Below are positions 1 through 5,789 of a DNA stretch of 5,789 nt, one piece after another. The notes below the pieces were generated by a model. That model saw only the letters and a program-made list of their open reading frames with translations, made no database searches and was not told the origin of the DNA. The position numbers were made by a program, and so were the translations under genes. Numbering within the stretch: the first letter of the stretch is position 1; the number at the start of each line of letters is the position of its first letter. The DNA comes from Burkholderiales bacterium (lineage in GTDB: Bacteria; Pseudomonadota; Gammaproteobacteria; Burkholderiales; Ga0077523): NCBI GenBank assembly GCA_025459035.1, contig JALORJ010000188.1:1-5789 (forward strand). The letters run 5' to 3'.

Positions 1-135
1 CGCCGCGGCCTGCTCGCGTCGGCGCGGGTGCGGCATCCGTCGGCGCAGGTCGATGCGACGGTGCACGACGAACTCGCGCGTCTGCTGGAACTGTGCCTGC
101 CCGGGGTCGACGTGACCCGGCCGGTCGCGCTGTAG
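1..135 (+). CDS. 3' end of an unidentified protein (partial, last 44 residues)
   Basis: Frame 1 is open from the first base to a TAG at 133-135 and gives 44 residues ending in TRPVAL. It looks coding because about 39 of 44 codons end in G or C, as in the neighbouring genes, and because it ends 14 nt before the next start on the same strand. The visible tail has an amphipathic stretch (DELARLLELCL) of probable helix. It faintly resembles the C-terminus of winged-helix proteins of the YcaQ DNA-glycosylase type, but that is a guess from very little sequence and I do not assign a function. The start and most of the gene lie upstream of the window. The close spacing suggests it could be co-transcribed with the LysR gene that follows. 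Confidence 0.6.
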   Translation, partial: RRGLLASARVRHPSAQVDATVHDELARLLELCLPGVDVTRPVAL

Positions 136-149
136 CGCCGGCGTACGCG

Positions 150-1097
150 ATGCCGCAGCGCCTGCCGCCGCTCAATGCGCTGCGGGCCTTCGAGGCCGCG
201 GCGCGGCACGAGAGCTTCGCGCGCGCGGCCGCCGAGCTGTTCGTCACACCGGCGGCGGTGAGCCATCAGGTGAAGGCGCTCGAGGCCTACCTCGAACTGA
301 AGCTCTTCCTGCGGCAGAACAACACGCTGACGCTGACCGAGGCCGGCCGCGCGTACCTGCCCGGCGTGCACGAGGCGTTCCGCGAGATCGAACGCGCGAC
401 CGCCGGCCTGCAGTCGCGGCGTTTCGAGCAGTTGCTGAACCTGTCGGCGCCGCCGACCTTCGCCGCGCGCTGGCTGCGGCCGCGGCTCGCGCGTTTCGGC
501 GCGCTGTACCCCGACCTCGAGGTGCGCCTCGCCGCCGCCAAGGCCCGCGTCGACTTCGCGCGCGAGGACTTCGACGCGGCGATCCGCTACGGCCGCGGCG
601 ACTGGCCCGGCCTCGTGGCCGAGCGCTTCCTCGGTGACGAGATGTTCCCGGTGTGCACGCCAGCGTTGCTGGCGCGCACCACCGCGCTGCGCTCGCCCGA
701 CGATCTGCGCTTCCACACGCTGCTGCACGACGGCGCGAGCGCGCACGACGAGACCGCACCCGACTGGTCGGCGTGGATCCGGCGCGTGGGTGCGGTCGGG
801 GTCGACGCCCGCAAGGGCCCGGTGTTCACGCCGGGCCATCTGGTGATCGATGCCGCGCTCGACGGCGAGGGCGTCGCGCTGGTCAAGGCGAGCTGGGTCG
901 AGGCGCTGCTCGCCGACGGTCGCCTTGTGCGTCCGCTCGACGACAGCGTGCCGTCCGAGTGCAGCTACTGGCTGGTGCGCCCGACCGATCGGCCGGTGCC
1001 GCGTCGCCTGGCGCTGTTTCGCGCGTGGCTGTTCGCGCAGACCGGCGTGAGCGGTCTCGAGGTCCTGCCGACCACACCGGATTGCGTCGTAGGCTGA
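150..1097 (+). CDS. LysR-family transcriptional regulator, GcvA-like subgroup
   Basis: This encodes a 315-residue DNA-binding regulator of typical LysR length. The N-terminal winged helix-turn-helix covers about residues 8-66: the PPLNALRAFEAAARHESF opening, the recognition segment TPAAVSHQVKALE (33-45) and the closing LTLTEAG (60-66). This opening is characteristic of the GcvA-like subgroup. A linker helix (about 67-92) leads into a periplasmic-binding-protein-like effector domain to about residue 300, including SAPPTFAARWLRPRLARF and a late GEGVALVKASW segment. I chose ATG 150 because the family begins just before RLPPLNAL. A GTG at 93 in the same frame would overlap the upstream gene by 43 nt. 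No Shine-Dalgarno sequence is evident before ATG 150. There is no divergently transcribed partner inside the window, so the regulated gene and effector are unknown. The symbol gcvA is not assigned because many paralogues share this architecture. Confidence 0.93.
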   Translation: MPQRLPPLNALRAFEAAARHESFARAAAELFVTPAAVSHQVKALEAYLELKLFLRQNNTLTLTEAGRAYLPGVHEAFREIERATAGLQSRRFEQLLNLSAPPTFAARWLRPRLARFGALYPDLEVRLAAAKARVDFAREDFDAAIRYGRGDWPGLVAERFLGDEMFPVCTPALLARTTALRSPDDLRFHTLLHDGASAHDETAPDWSAWIRRVGAVGVDARKGPVFTPGHLVIDAALDGEGVALVKASWVEALLADGRLVRPLDDSVPSECSYWLVRPTDRPVPRRLALFRAWLFAQTGVSGLEVLPTTPDCVVG

Positions 1098-1148
1098 AAG
1101 CGGGAGCACGGCGGCCGGCGCTGTGCGAGCCTTCGCCGTAGCCGCCGC

Positions 1149-1166
1149 GTCCCGGATTGTCGGGAC
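1149..1166. repeat. Small inverted repeat between the LysR gene and radA
   Basis: The arms GTCCCG (1149-1154) and CGGGAC (1161-1166) are perfectly complementary around the 6-nt loop GATTGT. The repeat lies in the 100-nt gap between the LysR stop and the radA start. No T-run follows it, so it is not a classical intrinsic terminator. It could be a weak hairpin in the radA leader, an operator-like dyad, or chance in GC-rich DNA. Confidence 0.3.
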
Positions 1167-1197
1167 CCGGCCGAACCTCCGCGACCGCGCGCACCCC

Positions 1198-2553
1198 ATG
1201 GCCCGTCCACGCCCGACCCACGTCTGCACCGAATGCGGTGGCGAGTCCCCCAAGTGGCAGGGACAGTGCCCGCACTGCAACGCCTGGAATTCGCTCGTCG
1301 AGACCGTCGCGGACAAGACCCCGGCGCGCTACGCCGGGCTGGCCGAGGCCAGCCGGGTCGCGAAGCTGGCCGACGTCGACGCGCAGGAAGCGCCGCGGCG
1401 CCCGACGGGCATCGCCGAACTGGACCGCGTGCTGGGCGGCGGGCTGGTGCGCGGCGCGGTGGTGCTGATCGGCGGAGATCCGGGCATCGGCAAGTCGACG
1501 CTGCTGCTGCAGGCCACCGCCGCGCTCGCGCAGTCGGGTGCGAAGACGCTCTACACGAGCGGCGAGGAGTCGGCGCAGCAGATCGCGCTGCGGGCGCGGC
1601 GGCTCGCGCTCGAGGCCGCGCCGCTCGAACTGCTGGCCGAGATCCAGCTCGAGCGCATCCTCGCGACGCTCGAGGCGTCGCGCCCCGACGTCGCCGTCGT
1701 CGACTCGATCCAGACCGTGTACTCCGAGGCGCTCACGTCCGCGCCTGGCAGCGTCGCGCAGGTGCGCGAGTGCGCCGCGCAGCTCGTGCGCTTCGCCAAG
1801 GCCCGCGGCACGGTGCTGCTGCTGGTCGGACACGTGACCAAGGAAGGCGCGCTCGCCGGGCCGCGCGTGCTCGAGCACATCGTCGACTGCGTGCTGTACT
1901 TCGAAGGCGACACGCATTCGAGCTTCCGGATGGTGCGCGCGATCAAGAACCGCTTCGGCGCCGTCAACGAGCTGGGCGTGTTCGCGATGACCGATCGCGG
2001 CCTGCGCGGCGTCGGCAACCCGTCGGCGATGTTCCTGTCGCAGCACGGCGAGCCGGTGCCGGGCGCCTGCGTGCTGGTGACCCAGGAGGGCACGCGCCCG
2101 CTGCTGGTCGAGGTGCAGGCGCTCGTCGACACCGCGCACGCGCCGAACGCCCGGCGCCTGAGCGTCGGGCTCGAGCAGAACCGTCTCGCGATGCTGCTGG
2201 CGGTGCTGCACCGACACGCCGGCGTCGCGTGCTTCGACCAGGACGTGTTCGTCAATGCGGTCGGTGGCGTGAAGATCGACGAGCCCGCCGCCGACCTCGC
2301 GGTGCTGCTGGCGATCGTGTCGTCGCTCCGCAACCGTGCGCTGCCCGACAAGCTCGTCGTCTTCGGCGAGGTCGGTCTGGCCGGCGAGGTGCGCGCGGTG
2401 CAGCGCGGCCAGGAGCGACTGCGCGAAGCCGCCAAGCTGGGCTTCACGCGCGCGGTCATCCCCAGGGCCAACGCGCCGAAGACGCCGATCGCGGGCCTCG
2501 AGGTCGTCGCGGTCGAGCGCATCGGCGACGCCGTCGCGGCGGTGCGCGAGTAG
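1198..2553 (+). CDS. radA: DNA repair protein RadA (Sms), RecA-like branch-migration ATPase
   Basis: This 451-residue protein is close to the usual RadA length of about 450-460. RadA works in the cytoplasm with RecA, processing recombination intermediates and promoting branch migration in homologous recombination repair. The sequence shows an N-terminal four-cysteine zinc finger (C10, C13, C24, C27). The ATPase domain has Walker A GDPGIGKST (93-101, K99) and Walker B VAVVDS with D169, followed by the RadA-specific KNRFG motif (250-254). The C-terminal Lon-protease-like domain carries GGVKIDEPAADLAV, with E362 to D366. As is normal for RadA, this domain is not expected to be a protease. ATG 1198 is chosen because it sits just before the zinc finger, as in the family. 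A GTG at 1123 in frame would add 25 residues with no family counterpart. No clear Shine-Dalgarno sequence precedes ATG 1198. The gene appears intact. Confidence 0.98.
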   Translation: MARPRPTHVCTECGGESPKWQGQCPHCNAWNSLVETVADKTPARYAGLAEASRVAKLADVDAQEAPRRPTGIAELDRVLGGGLVRGAVVLIGGDPGIGKSTLLLQATAALAQSGAKTLYTSGEESAQQIALRARRLALEAAPLELLAEIQLERILATLEASRPDVAVVDSIQTVYSEALTSAPGSVAQVRECAAQLVRFAKARGTVLLLVGHVTKEGALAGPRVLEHIVDCVLYFEGDTHSSFRMVRAIKNRFGAVNELGVFAMTDRGLRGVGNPSAMFLSQHGEPVPGACVLVTQEGTRPLLVEVQALVDTAHAPNARRLSVGLEQNRLAMLLAVLHRHAGVACFDQDVFVNAVGGVKIDEPAADLAVLLAIVSSLRNRALPDKLVVFGEVGLAGEVRAVQRGQERLREAAKLGFTRAVIPRANAPKTPIAGLEVVAVERIGDAVAAVRE

Positions 2554-2620
2554 CGCGGCGCCGGCGCGTCACACTCCGGGCCCGTCCCGTCTCGCCGCGG
2601 CTCGATGCCGCGCTGCCCGC

Positions 2621-4240
2621 ATGAACCCGTACGACGCCCTGCCGAAGACGCCCGCCAACCACGTCGCGCTGTCGCCGGTCGCCTTTCTCGAACGCGCGGG
2701 GGACGTGCATCCGCAGCTCGTCGCGGTGATCCACGGTCCGCAACGCTGGACGTGGGTGCAGACCCGGGCGCGCGCCCGGCGCCTCGCGACCGCGCTCGCC
2801 GCGCGCGGCATCGGTCGCGGCGACACGGTCGCGGTGATGCTGTCGAACACGCCGCAGATGCTGGAAGCGCACTTCGCTGTCCCCGCGACGGGCGGCGTGC
2901 TGCTCGCGCTGAACACGCGCCTCGACGCCGCCGCGATCGCGTTCCAGCTGGCGCACGGCGAGGCGAAGCTGCTGCTGACCGACACCGAGTTCGCGCCGGT
3001 CATCGCGGCGGCGATCGCGCAGCTCGACCGTCCGCCGGTGGTGATCGACGTCGACGATCCGCACGGGCCCGGCGGTACGCGGCTGGCCGCGGTCGAGTAC
3101 GAGGCGCTGCTCGCCGAGGGACGCGACGACGTGCCGCTCGCCGGCCCGGCCGACGAGTGGGATGCGATCGCGCTGTCGTACACGTCGGGCACGACCGGCA
3201 ACCCCAAGGGCGTGGTCACGCATCACCGCGGCGCGTACCTGAACGCGGTCGGCAACGCCGTGACGCTCGCGATGCCGCACTTCCCGGTGTACCTGTGGAG
3301 CCTGCCGATGTTCCACTGCAACGGCTGGTGCTTCCCGTGGACACTCGCGCTGATGGCCGGCACCAGCGTGTGCCTGCGCCGCGTCGAGGCCCGCGCGATG
3401 CTCGACGCGATCCGCGCCCACCGGGTGACGCACTACTGCGGCGCACCGATCGTGCATCGCATGCTGATCGATGCGCCCGACGCGTGGAAGGCCGGCATCG
3501 AGCACCGCGTCTGCGCGACGGTCGCGGCGGCGTCGCCGCCGGCGTCGATGATCGAGGGCATGGCGCGCATGGGCTTCGATCTCACCCACGTGTACGGCCT
3601 GACCGAGGTGTACGGCCCGGCCGCGGTGTGCGCGAAGCAGCCGGAGTGGGCGGCCCTGCCGCTCGAGGAGCAGGTCGAACGCAACGCGCGCCAGGGGGTC
3701 GCCTACCCGTTGCAGGACGCGATGGGCGTGTTCGATCCGGCCACGGGCGCACCGGTGCCGCGCGACGGCCGCACGCTGGGCGAGATCTTCTTCCGCGGCA
3801 ACATCGTCATGAAGGGCTACCTGAAGAACCCGCAGGCGACCGCCGAAGCCTTCGCCGGCGGCTGGTACCGCACCGGTGACCTCGCGGTGCAGGACGCCGA
3901 CGGCTACGTGAAGATCCGCGACCGCAGCAAGGACATCATCATCTCGGGCGGCGAGAACATCAGCTCGATCGAGATCGAGGAGACGCTGTGGCGGCATCCC
4001 GACGTGAGCGAAGTCGCGGTGGTCGCGATGCCGGATCCGAAGTGGGGCGAGACGCCGTGTGCGTTCGTGGCGTTGCGGCCCGGCGCCGCGGTGACCGAGT
4101 CCGACCTGATCGCGTTCTGCCGGGCGCGGCTTGCCGGCTACAAGACCCCGAAGCGCATCGTGTTCGGCGAACTGCCGAAGACCTCGACCGGAAAGATCCA
4201 GAAGAACCTGCTGCGCGCCCGCGTCGCCGACGCCGCCTGA
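2621..4240 (+). CDS. AMP-forming fatty acyl-CoA synthetase (acyl-CoA ligase)
   Basis: This encodes 539 residues of the ANL adenylating superfamily. It activates a carboxylic acid with ATP to an acyl-adenylate, then transfers the acyl group to coenzyme A. The core motifs are intact: phosphate loop SYTSGTTGNPKG (186-197), LPMFHCNGWCFPW (228-240), VYGLTEVYGP (324-333), WYRTGD (415-420), the hinge region KIRDRSKDIIISGGENIS (431-448), and PKTSTGKIQ with the expected catalytic lysine K525. The MNPYDALPKTPANHVALSP start and the overall pattern match the bacterial acyl-CoA synthetase group related to plant acyl-activating enzymes, so a medium- or long-chain fatty acid is the likely substrate. The exact chain length cannot be read from sequence. 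ATG 2621 is chosen because the family starts at MNPY. The frame stays open upstream to 2336 inside radA, but that extension is Arg/Ser-rich shadow sequence. The gene lies 67 nt after radA and 166 nt before etfB. No membrane segment is seen. Confidence 0.95.
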   Translation: MNPYDALPKTPANHVALSPVAFLERAGDVHPQLVAVIHGPQRWTWVQTRARARRLATALAARGIGRGDTVAVMLSNTPQMLEAHFAVPATGGVLLALNTRLDAAAIAFQLAHGEAKLLLTDTEFAPVIAAAIAQLDRPPVVIDVDDPHGPGGTRLAAVEYEALLAEGRDDVPLAGPADEWDAIALSYTSGTTGNPKGVVTHHRGAYLNAVGNAVTLAMPHFPVYLWSLPMFHCNGWCFPWTLALMAGTSVCLRRVEARAMLDAIRAHRVTHYCGAPIVHRMLIDAPDAWKAGIEHRVCATVAAASPPASMIEGMARMGFDLTHVYGLTEVYGPAAVCAKQPEWAALPLEEQVERNARQGVAYPLQDAMGVFDPATGAPVPRDGRTLGEIFFRGNIVMKGYLKNPQATAEAFAGGWYRTGDLAVQDADGYVKIRDRSKDIIISGGENISSIEIEETLWRHPDVSEVAVVAMPDPKWGETPCAFVALRPGAAVTESDLIAFCRARLAGYKTPKRIVFGELPKTSTGKIQKNLLRARVADAA

Positions 4241-4255
4241 CGCGCGTGCGTGCGT

Positions 4256-4280
4256 CGCCGCGACGATCGTCGTCGCGGCG
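4256..4280 (+). terminator. Perfect 11-bp hairpin just after the acyl-CoA synthetase gene (possible terminator)
   Basis: The arms CGCCGCGACGA (4256-4266) and TCGTCGCGGCG (4270-4280) pair perfectly around a TCG loop, starting 16 nt after the synthetase stop codon. The position suits transcript end formation or 3'-end protection. However, C-rich sequence follows rather than a T-run, so intrinsic termination in the classical sense is not supported. It could act with Rho or only stabilise the mRNA 3' end. Confidence 0.4.
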
Positions 4281-4287
4281 CCCCGGG

Positions 4288-4303
4288 CGGCGCGGCCGCG
4301 CCG
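4288..4303. repeat. 16-bp perfect GC palindrome
   Basis: CGGCGCGGCCGCGCCG is its own reverse complement and contains a GCGGCCGC core. It lies 8 nt after the hairpin at 4256-4280. The two may form a tandem structured element between the synthetase gene and etfB. Palindromes of pure G and C arise fairly often by chance in DNA this GC-rich, so functional meaning is uncertain. Confidence 0.35.
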
Positions 4304-4347
4304 GGCAACACAGCTTGTCCAGCCTCGTGCTGTCCATGCTGCCGATC

Positions 4348-4381
4348 GGGAAATCGCCGGGATAGACTCCGGCGGTTTTCC
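4348..4381 (+). promoter_or_regulatory. 34-nt imperfect hairpin in front of etfB
   Basis: The left arm GGGAAATCGCCGG (4348-4360) pairs with the right arm CCGGCGGTTTTCC (4369-4381) around the 8-nt loop GATAGACT. It makes 13 base pairs, two of them G-U wobbles in RNA. The inner six pairs are pure GC. The outer part is A-rich on the left and T-rich on the right, the shape of a bidirectional intrinsic terminator. Its right arm ends 25 nt before the etfB start, which leaves almost no room for a promoter downstream. It may therefore be a leader hairpin or attenuator of etfBA, or an operator-like dyad around a promoter, rather than a simple terminator of the upstream gene. Confidence 0.4.
4363..4368 (+). 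promoter_or_regulatory. Weak candidate -10 element for etfBA
   Basis: TAGACT matches the TATAAT consensus at four of six positions and sits in the loop of the inverted repeat, in the least GC-rich part of the gap before etfB. It would place a transcription start near 4375, about 30 nt before the etfB ATG. No convincing -35 box is found at 16-18 nt upstream (the sequence there is about TGCCGA), so this is only a positional suggestion. Confidence 0.2.
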
Positions 4382-4406
4382 AGCCTCCCCAGCAGCGAGT
4401 GGACCG

Positions 4407-5156
4407 ATGAAAGTGCTCGTGCCCGTGAAGCGGGTCGTCGACTACAACGTCAAGGTGCGGGTCAAGTCCGACGGCACCGGCGTCGAGACCGCGAACGTGA
4501 AGATGTCGATGAACCCGTTCGACGAGATCGCCGTCGAGGAAGCGGTGCGGATGAAGGAAGCCGGCAGCGTCACCGAGATCGTCGCGGTGTCCGTCGGCAC
4601 CGCCGCCTGCCAGGAGACGCTGCGCACGGCGCTCGCCATCGGCGCCGACCGCGCGATCCTGGTCGAGACCGCCGTCGAGACCCAGCCGCTGGGCGTGGCC
4701 AAGGCGCTCAAGGCGCTCGTCGACAAGGAGCAGCCGCGGCTCGTGATCCTCGGCAAGCAGGCGATCGACGACGACAGCAACCAGACCGGCCAGATGCTGG
4801 CCGCGCTCACCGGCTGGTCGCAGGCGACGTTCGCGTCGAAGGTGACGGTCGACGGCGACGCGCTGCACGTGACGCGCGAGATCGACGGCGGCCTCGAGAC
4901 CCTCGCGGTCACGCTTCCGGCCGTCGTGACCACCGACCTGCGCCTGAACGAACCGCGCTACGTGACGCTGCCGAACATCATGAAGGCGAAGAAGAAGACG
5001 CTCGACACGTTCACGCCCGAGGCGCTCGGGGTCGACATCGCGCCGCGACTGAAGACGCTGAAGGTGTCGGAGCCGGCGAAGCGCGGCTCCGGCAAGCAGG
5101 TGGCGAGCGTGCAGGAGCTCGTCGACAAGCTGCGCAACGAAGCCAAGGTGATCTGA
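4407..5156 (+). CDS. etfB: Electron transfer flavoprotein, beta subunit
   Basis: This encodes 249 residues, the standard length for housekeeping (group I) EtfB. With EtfA it forms the soluble heterodimer that accepts electrons from acyl-CoA dehydrogenases and passes them to ETF:ubiquinone oxidoreductase. EtfB holds the structural AMP. The start MKVLVPVKRVVDYN and the NPFDEIAVEEAVRMKE segment (from about residue 36) are typical. The AMP-binding loop appears as DDDSNQTGQ (121-129). The dehydrogenase recognition loop is DLRLNEPRYVTLPNIMKAKKK (177-197), where L188 corresponds to the anchoring leucine (L195) of human ETFB, and K193 and K196 align with the lysines methylated in the human protein. 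ATG 4407 is chosen from the family start. Only a weak Shine-Dalgarno-like GAGTGGA (4397-4403) precedes it. It is followed after one base by etfA, so the two form an operon. Nothing suggests a bifurcating ETF. Confidence 0.98.
   Translation: MKVLVPVKRVVDYNVKVRVKSDGTGVETANVKMSMNPFDEIAVEEAVRMKEAGSVTEIVAVSVGTAACQETLRTALAIGADRAILVETAVETQPLGVAKALKALVDKEQPRLVILGKQAIDDDSNQTGQMLAALTGWSQATFASKVTVDGDALHVTREIDGGLETLAVTLPAVVTTDLRLNEPRYVTLPNIMKAKKKTLDTFTPEALGVDIAPRLKTLKVSEPAKRGSGKQVASVQELVDKLRNEAKVI
5146..5153 (+). promoter_or_regulatory. Strong ribosome binding site of etfA inside the end of etfB
   Basis: AGGTGATC is complementary to eight consecutive bases near the 3' end of bacterial 16S rRNA (GATCACCT). 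It lies just before the etfA ATG at 5158 and overlaps the last sense codons of etfB. It supports the chosen etfA start and coupled translation of the two subunits, which are needed in equal amounts. Confidence 0.65.
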
Positions 5157-5157
5157 C

Positions 5158-5789
5158 ATGCCCGTTCTCGTCATTGCCGAACACGACCACGCGTCGATCA
5201 AGCCCGCGACGCTCAACACGGTCGCCGCGGCCGCGAAGCTCGGGGGCGACATCCACGTGCTCGTCGCGGGGCACGCCGCGGCCGGCGCGGCGCAGGCGGC
5301 GGCGCAGATCGCCGGCGTCGCGAAGGTGCTGCACGCCGACGACCCGGCGCTCGCCGCCCAGCTTGCCGAGAACGTCGCGCCGCTGGTCGTCGGTCTGGCC
5401 GGTGGCTACAGCCACGTGCTGCTCGCGGCGACCGCCACCGGCAAGAACGTCGGCCCGCGCATCGCCGCGCTGCTCGACGTCGCACAGATCTCCGACATCG
5501 TCGCGGTCGAGGCGCCCGACACTTTCGTGCGGCCGATCTACGCCGGCAACGCGATGGCCACCGTGCAGAGCGCGGACCCGATCAAGGTCGTGACCGTGCG
5601 TGCGACCGGCTTCGACCCGGTCGCCGCGACCGGCGGCACCGCCGCCGTCGAGGCGATCGGCGGCGCGACCGACGCCGGGCTGTCGAAGCTGCTCGGGCAG
5701 GAACTGACGCGTTCGGCGCGGCCCGAGCTCACGTCCGCCAAGGTGATCGTGTCGGGCGGGCGCGGCATGGGCAACGGCGAGAACTTCCG
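5158..5789 (+). CDS. etfA: Electron transfer flavoprotein, alpha subunit (3' part missing)
   Basis: The reading frame runs from ATG 5158 to the window end, giving 210 complete residues of an expected 310 or so. EtfA is the FAD-carrying partner of EtfB in passing electrons from acyl-CoA dehydrogenases to the quinone pool. The visible part is domain I, starting MPVLVIAEHDHASIKPATLN and including LLAATATGKNVGPRIAALLD (88-107), DVAQISDIV and the RPIYAGNAMATVQS segment. It then enters the FAD-binding domain II at ELTSAKVIVSGGRGMGNGENF, whose SGGRGM signature (199-204) is intact with R202. The last third, including most FAD contacts, lies beyond the window. Truncation is by the window edge, not by mutation. 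The gene follows etfB by one base with a good ribosome binding site. The order etfB-etfA is the usual one in proteobacteria. Confidence 0.97.
   Translation, partial: MPVLVIAEHDHASIKPATLNTVAAAAKLGGDIHVLVAGHAAAGAAQAAAQIAGVAKVLHADDPALAAQLAENVAPLVVGLAGGYSHVLLAATATGKNVGPRIAALLDVAQISDIVAVEAPDTFVRPIYAGNAMATVQSADPIKVVTVRATGFDPVAATGGTAAVEAIGGATDAGLSKLLGQELTRSARPELTSAKVIVSGGRGMGNGENF

Noticed and set aside
93..149. Extended GTG start for the LysR regulator
   Set aside because: It overlaps the upstream coding end by 43 nt and adds 19 residues with no counterpart in the family. ATG 150 matches the conserved start.
1123..1197. Extended GTG start for RadA
   Set aside because: It adds 25 residues before the zinc finger that RadA proteins do not have.
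883..2217. Long antisense open frame of 444 codons opposite radA
   Set aside because: The translation is rich in Arg, His, Gln and Ala with no domain-like pattern. It is the usual mirror frame of a high-GC gene whose sense strand clearly encodes RadA.
2558..2567. GCGCCGGCGC palindrome after radA as a terminator
   Set aside because: It has only ten bases with no loop and no T-run, which is expected by chance at this GC content. I see nothing else in the 67-nt gap.
1233..2624. Second + strand open frame of 463 codons inside radA
   Set aside because: It is almost entirely Arg, Ala and Gly from an out-of-frame reading of radA, so not a credible protein.
2456..3997. Long antisense open frame of 513 codons opposite the acyl-CoA synthetase
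   Set aside because: It has the same Arg/His/Val-rich mirror composition and no recognisable motif, and the sense strand encodes a complete, well-conserved enzyme.
4315..4336. TTGTCC as a -35 box, and the two TGTCCA copies (4316-4321, 4331-4336) as tandem operator half-sites
   Set aside because: No acceptable -10 lies 16-18 nt downstream of TTGTCC, and a six-base direct repeat is too short to support a binding site on its own.
3960..5252. Antisense open frame of 430 codons across the end of the synthetase, the gap and etfB
   Set aside because: It spans two real genes and an intergenic region, has low-complexity Arg- and Leu-rich sequence, and has no family resemblance.
1..5789. Mobile elements, CRISPR arrays, tRNA or rRNA genes, defence or toxin-antitoxin genes
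   Set aside because: I found no transposase, spaced direct repeats, cloverleaf or small paired genes. No gap between genes exceeds about 170 nt, and base composition and codon use are uniform, giving no sign of recent transfer.

Overview
The window is a very GC-rich stretch, roughly 70% by eye, with G or C dominating third codon positions. All recognisable genes lie on the + strand. Codon bias, the 249-residue EtfB that begins MKVLVPVKRVVDYN, and the EtfA that begins MPVLVIAEHDHAS fit a betaproteobacterium, most likely of the Burkholderiales type. That placement is an inference from remembered family sequences, not a search.

Layout: (1) positions 1-135 hold the 3' end of an unidentified coding region. 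(2) 150-1097 encodes a LysR-type regulator of the GcvA-like subgroup, beginning 14 nt after the previous stop. (3) 1198-2553 encodes RadA, the DNA-repair and recombination ATPase, with its zinc finger, Walker A and B motifs, KNRFG motif and Lon-like C-terminal domain all present. (4) 2621-4240 encodes an AMP-forming fatty acyl-CoA synthetase with all core adenylation motifs. (5) 4241-4406 is the most structured intergenic region: a perfect 11-bp hairpin, a 16-bp GC palindrome, and a 34-nt A-rich/T-rich imperfect hairpin 25 nt before the next gene. (6) 4407-5156 encodes EtfB, and (7) 5158 to the window end encodes EtfA, cut off at the start of its FAD-binding domain. There is one base between the etfB stop and the etfA start.

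Functionally, the right half is a fatty-acid oxidation module. The ligase makes acyl-CoA, acyl-CoA dehydrogenases oxidise it, and EtfAB carries the electrons to ETF:ubiquinone oxidoreductase. radA is a housekeeping gene with no evident functional link to its neighbours, and the target of the LysR regulator cannot be read from this window.

I see no mobile element, CRISPR array, tRNA, rRNA or defence system, and no convincing undescribed system. The coding content is ordinary core genome. The only things worth a second look are non-coding structures, above all the hairpin in front of etfB.
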